Origin: Natrinema altunense
GTDB taxonomy: Archaea; Halobacteriota; Halobacteria; Halobacteriales; Natrialbaceae
Assembly: GCF_000731985.1 (NCBI RefSeq)
Contig: NZ_JNCS01000001.1
Coordinates: forward strand, 682,001 to 746,000
Reading direction: 5' to 3'
DNA: 64,000 nucleotides
The position numbers were made by a program, and so were the translations under genes. Position 1 is the first letter of the stretch. Each line of letters starts with the position of its first letter. Below, in pieces: positions 37,448 to 45,254 of this stretch. Under the pieces are notes generated by a model, which saw nothing but the letters and a program-made list of their open reading frames with translations, searched no databases and was not told where the DNA came from.

Positions 37448-38662
37448 TTACTGGGTCGCGGTCAGGGACGACCGGATGCGAGCGATCACGTGGTCCAGTT
37501 CGGCCTCCGTGAGACACATCGGGTTGATCGTGACGACGTCTTCGTCGAGGCGGTCCGCCCCGACGAACACTCGCGGCGATTCCGTCCGAAGCGTTCGAAC
37601 GAGTTGCGTCGCGGAGCACGCCGCCGCGGTAGTATCGACGTGGACCACGACTTCCGGGGCGACCGAAACGTCGTCGTCGTCGAGCGTCAAGTCGATCCCT
37701 TCGACGGACTCGAGCGCGGCCGTAACGCGCTCCGCCTCACGCCGCCATCGGCCCCGCGCGGCGTCGTGATCGGCTTCGAGGAACGACTCGAGGGCGACGA
37801 GAAGACCGACGAGTTCCTCCTTGCCGACTTTCAGCGGCCGGCCGATCCCCTGTCGTGGGACGCCGTCGAGACGCTCGCCGTCGACGAGCGATGTCGGCGG
37901 TTGCCAGACCTCCTCGGCAGCGTGCATGTCGAGCTGTTGGAGCGCGATCGATTCGATGAGATCGCTCCGGCCGGCGACGATACCGGTCGTCTGTGGGCCG
38001 CGAATCGCCTTCCCACCGCTGAAGACCACGAGGTCCGCTCCCTCCTCGATGAACCGCGAGAGGTTCTCCGTCGGCGGCAGTTCCGCGGCTGCGTCGACGA
38101 TAACCGGAACGTCGTGTGCGGACGCGATTTCCGTGACCGTCGAGAGGGCGGGTTCGGTGTACGGTTTCTGGACGTAGCCGATCGCCGCCGTCCGCTCGGA
38201 GATGGCGGCTTCGATCTCCCAGGGCTCGACCGCGGTCGACCCGGTCCCGAGGACGCGGTCGTTCGTGCCGACGTCGACGATCGTCGCCCCAGCCGTCCGG
38301 AACGCGTGATCGTAGCCGGTTCTGTGCGTCCGTGGCATGATGATCTCGTCCGGAATGCCGTCGGTGTCCGGTAACTGGTCCATCCTTCCGGGATCGTCAC
38401 CCGCCAGGGCCGCAGCCGCGGCGAGAAGCAGTCCAGCATCCGCACCGCACGTAACGTAGCCGGCCTCCGCACCCGTCGCGTCGGCGATCACCTCGCTCGC
38501 TTTCGCCTGGAGATCGGAGAGCCTGACGAACTCGGTCGCCGCTCGTCCCATCGCCTCGACGGCTTCCGGCCGGATCCGGCTGCCACCGATCCGTGTTTTC
38601 GTTCCGGCGGCGTTGACTACACGTGGCACTCCTAACTCGTCGTATACGGTCTGATCACTCAT
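37448..38662 (-). CDS. SelA-like PLP enzyme, candidate amino-sugar-acid ammonia-lyase
   Basis: A 404-residue fold-type I PLP protein of the selenocysteine-synthase-like group that includes D-glucosaminate-6-phosphate ammonia-lyase (DgaE). The start YDELGVPRVVNAAGTKTRIG is the family signature. The cofactor site is visible: D190 in VPVIVDAAAE, and the Schiff-base Lys K218 in LVVFSGGKAIRGPQ. No Sec machinery is nearby. Neighbouring RidA, dehydrogenase, deacetylase and IclR genes point to deamination of glucosaminate to 2-keto-3-deoxygluconate. The free acid rather than the 6-phosphate is inferred, because no sugar kinase is present in the cluster. Confidence 0.82.
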   Translation of the reverse strand: MSDQTVYDELGVPRVVNAAGTKTRIGGSRIRPEAVEAMGRAATEFVRLSDLQAKASEVIADATGAEAGYVTCGADAGLLLAAAAALAGDDPGRMDQLPDTDGIPDEIIMPRTHRTGYDHAFRTAGATIVDVGTNDRVLGTGSTAVEPWEIEAAISERTAAIGYVQKPYTEPALSTVTEIASAHDVPVIVDAAAELPPTENLSRFIEEGADLVVFSGGKAIRGPQTTGIVAGRSDLIESIALQQLDMHAAEEVWQPPTSLVDGERLDGVPRQGIGRPLKVGKEELVGLLVALESFLEADHDAARGRWRREAERVTAALESVEGIDLTLDDDDVSVAPEVVVHVDTTAAACSATQLVRTLRTESPRVFVGADRLDEDVVTINPMCLTEAELDHVIARIRSSLTATQ

Positions 38663-38682
38663 CTATCGCGTTCGATTAGTTC

Positions 38683-38703
38683 AATTACTTCATATAAGTA
38701 ATT
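38683..38703. promoter_or_regulatory. Inverted repeat over the SelA-like gene promoter
   Basis: AATTACTT, a CATAT spacer and AAGTAATT form a perfect 8-base inverted repeat. It covers the TATA-like ACTTATATGAAG of the minus-strand PLP gene (start 38662). The position is right for a repressor site, and the divergent gene encodes an IclR regulator. Binding is not shown. Confidence 0.5.
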
Positions 38704-38725
38704 TACGTTGAACGTTCGTTTCGGT

Positions 38726-38744
38726 CGTTTCGGACACGGAAACG
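38726..38744. promoter_or_regulatory. Inverted repeat at the IclR gene promoter
   Basis: CGTTTC and GAAACG flank a 7-base spacer, immediately before the TATA box ACTATATAG (38744-38752). ATG at 38775 is then about 25 bases downstream, as in a leaderless gene. It is a candidate autoregulatory operator. The half-site resembles the CGTTCCG repeat at 41696. Confidence 0.45.
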
Positions 38745-38774
38745 ACTATATAGAGCCGAGACGAACCGATACCT

Positions 38775-39536
38775 ATGCGGACTGATACCACGATCGACGC
38801 CACCGTTCGGTCGATAACGATCCTCGAGATCGTTGCCGACTCGCCGGAGCCGATCGGTGTGACGGCTATCGCCGATCGGACGGAGCTCACCAAGAGCACC
38901 GTCTCCAAGCACCTGTCGACGCTACACGAACTCGGGTACGTCGACCGCTCGGACGGGCGCTATCTGCCGTCCGTTCAGTTCCTCGACTACGGGGTTCGCG
39001 CCGGCTCCCTGACGGCGTTGCGCCACGCAGCCGCCGATCCGGTCGACGAACTCGCCGAGATGACGAACGAGGTGGCCGGGCTCGCTATCGAGCACGACGG
39101 ACGGGTCGTCGACGTCTATCTCTCCACGACCCACGCCGAGCCCGGGTTCCCGGCGTACAACACGCGATTCCGTCACTGTAGCGCCGCCGGAAAGGCGATC
39201 CTCGCCGAGCAGTCGGCTGACGAGTTCGAGGCGCTGCTCGAGGATCGGCGGCCGGCGCGGACCGAGTACACGATTACGGGCGACGCCGAGTTACGCGCCG
39301 AACTGGAGCGGATTCGCGATCGCGGGGTCGCGTTCGATCGACAGGAACAGTTCTCGCGCGTAAACAGCGTTGCCGTCGGTCTCTCGACCGACTCGCTGAC
39401 CGGCGCGATCTTCGTCTCGGGCTGGGCCGACGAACTCTCGGGCAAGCGATTCGAGGAAAACGTCCCCGGGATTCTCTTCAGTGCGAGTCGATTACTGCGG
39501 TCGAACCTCGCCGCCGAGACGACCGCCGAGCAGTAG
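38775..39536 (+). CDS. IclR-family transcriptional regulator
   Basis: A 253-residue regulator. The N-terminal winged helix-turn-helix has SITILEIVADSPEPIGVTAI and LTKSTVSKHLSTLHELGYVD. The C-terminal IclR effector domain follows, with YNTRFRHCSAAGKAILAEQS and a conserved FSRVNSVAVGLSTD. It is divergent from the SelA-like gene and co-directional with the deacetylase 78 bases downstream. It probably senses a sugar acid and controls the catabolic cluster; the ligand is inference. Confidence 0.92.
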   Translation: MRTDTTIDATVRSITILEIVADSPEPIGVTAIADRTELTKSTVSKHLSTLHELGYVDRSDGRYLPSVQFLDYGVRAGSLTALRHAAADPVDELAEMTNEVAGLAIEHDGRVVDVYLSTTHAEPGFPAYNTRFRHCSAAGKAILAEQSADEFEALLEDRRPARTEYTITGDAELRAELERIRDRGVAFDRQEQFSRVNSVAVGLSTDSLTGAIFVSGWADELSGKRFEENVPGILFSASRLLRSNLAAETTAEQ

Positions 39537-39614
39537 CGGCGGTCAACCTCGGTTTAACCCGAGTCCGACCGAGCGGAATTATTATGGCGCTCCCATTCGT
39601 CAGTCGACACGTCC

Positions 39615-40313
39615 ATGGAGCTATTAGCCATCGTTGCGCATCCGGACGATGCCGACATCTTCTGTGGTGGGACGCTCGCGAAACACGCCGACCGGGGCGA
39701 CACGGTTACCATCGCCCACCTGACCAGCGGCGAGTACGGCGGACTCGAGTCGGCGACCGATATCGCCTCCGTCCGCGAGGAAGAAGCGCGGCGGTCGGGC
39801 GAGACGCTCGGTGTCGCCGCGGTCGAGTTCCTCGGGTTCGAAGACGGTCGCATCGAATACACCCTCGAGAACCGACTCTCGATCGTCGAGACGATTCGAA
39901 CGTTCGCGCCGGATGTCATCCTCACGCACTATCGGGACGACATGCACCCGGATCACCGAGTCACGTCGCGACTCGTCACCGACGCCTACTACATGGCGTC
40001 GTTGCCCCTCGTCGAGACGCCGTCCGATCCCTGTGATCCGGAGAACGTCTACTACTTCGGGAAACCGACGTCCGAATTCGAGCCGTCGGTCTACGTCGAC
40101 ATCACCGGCTACGAGGACGTCAAGGCCGATGCGATCAGACAACACGAGTCACAGGTAGAGTTCCTCCAGTCCCACGGCGGTATCGATGCGGAGTTCGACA
40201 ACCTCGTGGACGGCGTAGCCGCCGAAAACACCGTTCTGGGGAAACAAACCGGCGTCGACAGCGCCGAGGGATTCCGTCCGTTCCACGAAACCACGCGCGC
40301 CTATCTCGAGTGA
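39615..40313 (+). CDS. PIG-L/LmbE-family deacetylase
   Basis: A 232-residue zinc-dependent deacetylase of the family that includes GlcNAc-PI deacetylase and the archaeal diacetylchitobiose deacetylase (Dac). The metal site is seen as H9-P-D-D12 (AIVAHPDDADIFCGG) and the later His pair in MHPDHRVTSRL (H111/H114). The Arg/Gly region SGEYGGLES is typical. Located between the IclR regulator and the dehydratase-like gene, it most likely removes acetate from GlcNAc, chitobiose or N-acetylglucosaminate. Which of these is not determined by the sequence. Confidence 0.88.
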   Translation: MELLAIVAHPDDADIFCGGTLAKHADRGDTVTIAHLTSGEYGGLESATDIASVREEEARRSGETLGVAAVEFLGFEDGRIEYTLENRLSIVETIRTFAPDVILTHYRDDMHPDHRVTSRLVTDAYYMASLPLVETPSDPCDPENVYYFGKPTSEFEPSVYVDITGYEDVKADAIRQHESQVEFLQSHGGIDAEFDNLVDGVAAENTVLGKQTGVDSAEGFRPFHETTRAYLE

Positions 40314-40542
40314 GCGGCGACTCGAGTGACCGACGGCGGACCGGATCCGTGCTCGATCCGTTGCGCTGTGCGAAACGAGTGCTGCTGACCGTCGGGACGA
40401 GTCTCACACGGCGGCGGCTCACCGTGTTGATTACATTCATATGTGTGTAAACAGAGGCGGGCGCTACTGAGGTGAGCAACCCAACGGTTCCGGCGCAGTC
40501 ACCGTTTGTTTCCGACAGCGAAACGAAACCGGTCGGTTCGGG

Positions 40543-41694
40543 TCACCACTCGGTGATGCTCCCGTCGGCCTGCCGCCACACCTGATTGTGCCAGTGTAAG
40601 TTCTGCTGGGACCGCTCACGGACGGCGTCCTCGTCGATCTCGATACCCAACCCGGGGCCGTCGAGCAGATCGAGATAGCCGTCGGTGAACTCGAAGACGG
40701 AGGCATCGTCGAGGTAGTCGTCGGCCGCGCTCTTCGGGGCAGGATAGATGTCGAATCCGTGGTCCTGAAATAAAAGGTTCGGAACGGTCGCGCTCACTTG
40801 CAACGAGGCCGCGAGCGCGATCGGTCCGAGCGGACAGTTCGGGGCCACCGCCACGTCGTGTGCCTCGGCCATGTTCGCGATCCGGACCATCTCGGAGATG
40901 CCGCCGGCATGGGAGACGTCCGGTTGCACGACATCGATCCCTCCCCGTTCGAACAGCGGCTTGAAATCCCACCGCGAGTAGAGCCGCTCGCCCGTCGCCA
41001 GCGGAACCGTGGTCTGGGATGCGAGCGTGGGTAACCACTCGAGGTTTTCCGGCAACACCGGTTCCTCGATGAACGTGACGCCGAACGGTTCGAGTTTCGG
41101 CGCGATACGTTTCGCGAGCGACTTGGAGATTCGCCCCCGGAAATCGACGACGATATCGACGCCGTGACCGACGGTCTCACGAACGTGTTCGACACGCGAA
41201 ACGACCTCGTCCACCGCGGCCGGTGGCTCGAGGTGTCGCATCTGGTTCGCCGCGTCCATCTTCAACGCGGTGTAGCCGACGTCGCACAGCTGCTCGGCTT
41301 CGGCACCGATTTCCTCGACTCGATCGCCGCCGATCCACTGATAGACCCGAATTTTATCGCGTGACCGCCCGCCCAGGAGTTCGTATACCGGGGCTCCGAA
41401 CGCTCGCCCCTTGAGGTCCCACAGCGCCTGATCGATGCCCGCGATGGCGCTCATCAACACGGGCCCACCGCGGTAGAAACTGCCCCGATACATCGCTTGC
41501 CAGTGGTCCTCGATCCGGTGTGGGTCCGTTCCGAGGAGGTAGCTGTCCATGATCTCGTCGACGGCGGTTCGGACGGTCTTCGCTCGCCCTTCCACGATCG
41601 GTTCGCCCCACCCGATCGACCCGTCCGCCGTCTCGAGTTTCAGGAAGAGCCATCGGGGCGGCACGTGGAACAGTTCGTAGTCGACCAGTTTCAT
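40543..41694 (-). CDS. DgoD-like enolase-superfamily enzyme lacking both catalytic His
   Basis: A 383-residue protein aligning from end to end, by memory, with E. coli galactonate dehydratase: PPRWLFLKLETADG, FYRGGPVLMSAIAGIDQALW, FIEEPVLPEN, and the end WRQADGSITEW. Metal ligands D184, E210 and E236 are kept. The two DgoD acid/base histidines are not: the D-F-H-G-R site reads D-F-R186-G-R, and the A-P-H-C-P site reads A-P-N286-C-P. Asp259, partner of the second His, is kept. An altered reaction or substrate, perhaps an amino-sugar acid, is inferred. It is divergent from the transporter operon. Confidence 0.85.
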   Translation of the reverse strand: MKLVDYELFHVPPRWLFLKLETADGSIGWGEPIVEGRAKTVRTAVDEIMDSYLLGTDPHRIEDHWQAMYRGSFYRGGPVLMSAIAGIDQALWDLKGRAFGAPVYELLGGRSRDKIRVYQWIGGDRVEEIGAEAEQLCDVGYTALKMDAANQMRHLEPPAAVDEVVSRVEHVRETVGHGVDIVVDFRGRISKSLAKRIAPKLEPFGVTFIEEPVLPENLEWLPTLASQTTVPLATGERLYSRWDFKPLFERGGIDVVQPDVSHAGGISEMVRIANMAEAHDVAVAPNCPLGPIALAASLQVSATVPNLLFQDHGFDIYPAPKSAADDYLDDASVFEFTDGYLDLLDGPGLGIEIDEDAVRERSQQNLHWHNQVWRQADGSITEW

Positions 41695-41695
41695 A

Positions 41696-41711
41696 CGTTC
41701 CGTTCGGAACG
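41696..41711. promoter_or_regulatory. Inverted repeat just upstream of the DgoD-like gene
   Basis: CGTTCCG and CGGAACG flank a TT spacer. It sits one base before the start codon of the minus-strand gene, between that start and a TTTATTA TATA-like box (about 41720-41726). An operator at the transcription start is plausible. It resembles the CGTTTC/GAAACG repeat at the IclR promoter. Confidence 0.45.
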
Positions 41712-41919
41712 GTCAGTAATAAACGTTCGACTCGTCCGCCGACCGTGACGGGCATCGAATCGGATGAAGGCGCGCCGACTGGTCGCCGTCGAGAGGCGGG
41801 GGACCTGCGCGGCGTTTCGCACGACGAGATGACGCTCCGTCCGGCGATCGGACCGTGATCGATCGTTTCGGCACCGCGTGCGGTCGGTACGAGGTTCCAT
41901 TACAATCACTGACAACAGT

Positions 41920-41931
41920 AAGCTATATATA
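41920..41931 (+). promoter_or_regulatory. Archaeal TATA box of the sugar ABC transporter operon
   Basis: GCTATATATACA lies about 40 bases upstream of ATG 41967. This places transcription start near 41950 and favours that Met over the ATG at 41940, which would lie before the transcript begins. A CGTTTCGG octamer (41864-41871) is further upstream. Confidence 0.6.
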
Positions 41932-41966
41932 CAATTGGCATGAATATTAGTTCGGGTACGAATGAG

Positions 41967-43274
41967 ATGAACGACCGCTCCCGACGCAAGCTACTGCTGT
42001 CTGCTGGCGCAACGACGACACTCGGGCTCGCGGGGTGTCTGGACGGGCTAACCGGCTCCGGCGGTGCCGGAGATGCGGTCCGGGCACGGTATATCGGCCA
42101 GGAACCCCAGTCGGACTGGCTCGAGGAGCAGTCCGATGCCTTCGAAGCGGAGACCGGAATCGAAGTCGAACACGAGTTCCTGACGTGGGCCGACGTGCCG
42201 GATTCACAGGTGACCGATATTCAGTCCGGCGTCGGGCCGGACGTCGACCACATCGCGTCGACGTTCCTGCCACAACAGGCAAACGCCGGCGGCTGGGTCG
42301 ATCTCTCGGAGTTGGACGCGTCGCTTCCCGATCAGAACGCGTTTTTCGATCAGGTCACCGACATCATGGACTATCAGGGGCAGATTCACGGCATCCCGTG
42401 GTTCTGGGGACCGCGTGGCTATCTCGAGTACGACCCGCTCATCGAGCAAGCGGGGATCGACGGCCAGCCCGACGACTGGGACGCCCTCGTCGACCAGGGG
42501 CAGGCGTTCCGCGAGGAGTTTCCGGACAAACACCTCTATGCGATGATGGGCGTCAGTTGGGAACTCCCGCGCGCGTTCATCACGTTCCTCTGGCAAAACG
42601 GCGGTCGGGTAGCGGACGAGGACACGAACGAGATCCTGTTCGATTCGGACGCCGGCGTCGAGGCGTTGAACTTCTGGAAGGATCTCATCCTCGAGGAAGA
42701 CGTCATGCCGAGCCAGATCGCCGAGTGGGGAGTCGACGAGTTCGACGGGGCGTTGATCAACGAGGACGTCGGTGCGATCATGCAGGATTTGAGTCCCGTC
42801 GATCAGTTCGTCGAACAGGCTGGGGCGGATCGGAGCGACTTTACGATCGGCCGACTCCCGGCCGGGCCGTCCGGCGACCGGTCGACGTTCTTCGGCATGG
42901 AGGGGCTCGGTATCCGGCCGTGGTCGGACAAACAGGAGGAGGCCGCCGAGTGGATCTCGTGGCTCTCACGGCCGGACGCCAACGCGACGTTCGCCGATCG
43001 GATCGGACTCTTGCCGACGGTCGAGGAGGCGTTCAACCACGCCGCGTTCGACGACGAACTCAGTCAGACGCTCCACGACGACGTGCTCCCCGACGCGCGG
43101 CATTATCCGATGATCCCCGGACTGAGCGAAGTCGAGGTCGAACTCAGCGGCACGATCGGAACGTGGCTCGAGGAGGTCGTCACGGGCGAGTGGGAGGACG
43201 GACGCTCCGCGGAACTCCTCGACGAGGCTGCCGGCGTCGCACAGGATCTCGTCGACCAGGCACAACAGGGTTGA
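41967..43274 (+). CDS. Sugar ABC transporter substrate-binding lipoprotein
   Basis: A 435-residue family 1 extracellular solute-binding protein. The N-terminus MNDRSRRKLLLSAG has a Tat twin-arginine, and LGLAGCLDG is a lipobox, so it is a Tat-exported lipoprotein on the outer face of the membrane. The mature part has the sugar-binding fold, with GPRGYLEYDPLIEQAG and FFGMEGLGIRPWSDKQEEAA. The start is set by the promoter position and the signal peptide. It is the first gene of a transporter operon with two permeases. Chito-oligosaccharides are the likely ligand given the flanking chitinases. Confidence 0.9.
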   Translation: MNDRSRRKLLLSAGATTTLGLAGCLDGLTGSGGAGDAVRARYIGQEPQSDWLEEQSDAFEAETGIEVEHEFLTWADVPDSQVTDIQSGVGPDVDHIASTFLPQQANAGGWVDLSELDASLPDQNAFFDQVTDIMDYQGQIHGIPWFWGPRGYLEYDPLIEQAGIDGQPDDWDALVDQGQAFREEFPDKHLYAMMGVSWELPRAFITFLWQNGGRVADEDTNEILFDSDAGVEALNFWKDLILEEDVMPSQIAEWGVDEFDGALINEDVGAIMQDLSPVDQFVEQAGADRSDFTIGRLPAGPSGDRSTFFGMEGLGIRPWSDKQEEAAEWISWLSRPDANATFADRIGLLPTVEEAFNHAAFDDELSQTLHDDVLPDARHYPMIPGLSEVEVELSGTIGTWLEEVVTGEWEDGRSAELLDEAAGVAQDLVDQAQQG

Positions 43275-43325
43275 TTGCCCAAGGTCGGGAGAAGGAATGA
43301 TCACGATTCACGAACGTAAGACACT

Positions 43326-44312
43326 ATGGCAAGCGCTTTCACCCGGTTACACGAGCGAGTGACCGACGGGGGGCTCGGACAGTATCTCCCGTTGTACGGT
43401 CGACTCGACGAGAAGCACCAATACGCGTACAAACTCCTGTTTCCCGCGCTGGCGATGATGTTCGTCGTCCACTTCATCCCCGTCGTATGGGGAGCGACGA
43501 TCAGCGTCATGGGAGTCAACTCGAACTACATCGCCGATTGGACGAGTGCACCGTTCGTCGGCCTCGAGCACTACGCCTTCGTGATGGACCCCACGACGAC
43601 CATCGGGAGTCGGTACTGGTACTCGATCTCGCGGACCGTGCTCTGGTCGGTCGGCGTGCTCGTCGGGACCTACGTGTTGGGGCTGACGGCGGCGCTCCTC
43701 CTCAATCAGGAGTTCAAGGGGTCGTTTTTCGTTCGGACGCTATTGTTGCTGCCGTGGATCGCACCGGCGATCGTGACGTTGAACGTCTGGCGAATGATGT
43801 TCCTCTCGGAATCCGGCATCATTAATCACGCACTCATGTCCATCGGACTCATCGACGAGCCCATGTTCTGGTTACTCGGCGATCAGGCGCTGTGGTCGAT
43901 GACCATCGCACACGTCTGGCTGCAGTTCCCCTGGGTGATGATCATGCTCTATGCCGGCCTCCAGTCCATACCCCAGCAACTCTACGAGGCCGCTGCGATC
44001 GACGGGGCCGGCCGCTGGGGGAAGTTTCGGTACGTCACGTTGCCACAGCTCAAACCCGTCTCCGGGGTGGTCGTCCTGCTCATGTTGCTCTGGACGATGA
44101 TCGACTTTACAACGCCGTACGTGATGTTCGGCGGGAGTCCACCGTCGTCGGTCGAGGTGACGATGGTGTACATCTATAACTTCTCGTTCAGGGCGTTCGC
44201 GTTCGGCCGCGGGGCCGCGATGAGCGTTGGACTGTTCGTCGTCGCGATGGTGCTCGCGACGATCTACTACCGGCGATTCATTCGGAGCGATTTCGAGGAG
44301 GAAACCCAATGA
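43326..44312 (+). CDS. Sugar ABC transporter permease (MalF/UgpA type)
   Basis: A 328-residue permease with six predicted helices; the first is LLFPALAMMFVVHFIPVVWG near residue 38. The EAA loop that contacts the ATPase reads LYEAAAIDGAGRWGKFRYVT, followed by LPQLKP. It follows the binding protein by 51 bases and overlaps the second permease by 4 bases (ATGA). The ATPase gene is not adjacent but lies beyond the GH3 gene at 46959. Confidence 0.92.
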   Translation: MASAFTRLHERVTDGGLGQYLPLYGRLDEKHQYAYKLLFPALAMMFVVHFIPVVWGATISVMGVNSNYIADWTSAPFVGLEHYAFVMDPTTTIGSRYWYSISRTVLWSVGVLVGTYVLGLTAALLLNQEFKGSFFVRTLLLLPWIAPAIVTLNVWRMMFLSESGIINHALMSIGLIDEPMFWLLGDQALWSMTIAHVWLQFPWVMIMLYAGLQSIPQQLYEAAAIDGAGRWGKFRYVTLPQLKPVSGVVVLLMLLWTMIDFTTPYVMFGGSPPSSVEVTMVYIYNFSFRAFAFGRGAAMSVGLFVVAMVLATIYYRRFIRSDFEEETQ

Positions 44313-45184
44313 CACCCGACGAGTGGGCGCTCTCCGAAGCGACCAAGGACCGACTGTTCGCACTCGCCTCCAAGGGGCTCTTACTGACGATCCTGATCTG
44401 GGCGCTGTTCCCCATCTACTGGATGGTGTTCAACAGCTTCCGGACCCGGTTCGAGATCGTCGGTGGCGATCCGAGCTTCACCGAGACGTCGTTTCACTAC
44501 CAGAACTACATCGACATGTGGTCCCGCGTCGATCTGATCGAGTACTTCATGAACAGCCTCATCATCGCGAGCGTGACGACTGCCATCGCGCTCTGTATCG
44601 CCTGTCTCGGCGGGTACGCGTTCTCGCGATACCGGTTCCCGGGCCGGCGGTACGTCGGCGCATCGCTCATCGGGACGCAGCTGATCCCCGGAATCTTGAT
44701 CCTGTTGCCGATGTTCATGCTGTTCCGGACGTTCCACGACACCGTCGGAGTCCAGCTTATCAACACCTATCAGGGGATCATCTTCGTCTACACCACGTTC
44801 GCCGTCCCGTTCGCGATCTGGATGCTCCGAGGCTTCTTCGATACGATCCCCGCGTCGCTCGAGGAAGCGGCTCGCGTCGACGGCTGCACCCGGTTCCAGG
44901 CGTTGGTCCGGATCGTCTTACCCCTTGCAGCGCCGGGTATCGCCGCGACGGGGATGTTCGTGTTCCTGGTCGCGTTCAACGAGGTGTTGTTCGCGTCGGT
45001 CATGGCGAGGGGCGACGTGACGCCGCTCTCGATCGGGATCCAGCAGTTCATGGAACGCGACCAGAACTACTGGGGCGAGATGATGGCCGCATCGACGGTC
45101 GCGACGGTCCCGATTCTGCTGCTGTTCGTGCTGTTCCAGAAGCCGATCGTGAAGGGGCTGACGGAAGGCGGCGTGAAACAGTAG
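44309..45184 (+). CDS. Sugar ABC transporter permease (MalG/UgpE type)
   Basis: A 291-residue permease, the second half of the translocation pore. The first helix is LLLTILIWALFPIYWMVFNS. The EAA loop reads SLEEAARVDGCTRFQALVRI, followed by VLPLAAPG. It overlaps the upstream permease and ends 70 bases before the convergent GH3 gene. Confidence 0.92.
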   Translation: MTPDEWALSEATKDRLFALASKGLLLTILIWALFPIYWMVFNSFRTRFEIVGGDPSFTETSFHYQNYIDMWSRVDLIEYFMNSLIIASVTTAIALCIACLGGYAFSRYRFPGRRYVGASLIGTQLIPGILILLPMFMLFRTFHDTVGVQLINTYQGIIFVYTTFAVPFAIWMLRGFFDTIPASLEEAARVDGCTRFQALVRIVLPLAAPGIAATGMFVFLVAFNEVLFASVMARGDVTPLSIGIQQFMERDQNYWGEMMAASTVATVPILLLFVLFQKPIVKGLTEGGVKQ

Positions 45185-45254
45185 GCGGCCCCAGCATAGT
45201 CCACGTTCGGGAGGACCGACGGCCCGCCCACGCCGTCGCCGGCCCCGATCCCCG

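Noticed and set aside
37448-38662. True selenocysteine synthase (SelA)
   Set aside because: No selB, selD or Sec-tRNA gene nearby, and archaea make Sec by another route; the family includes sugar-acid ammonia-lyases, which suit the context.
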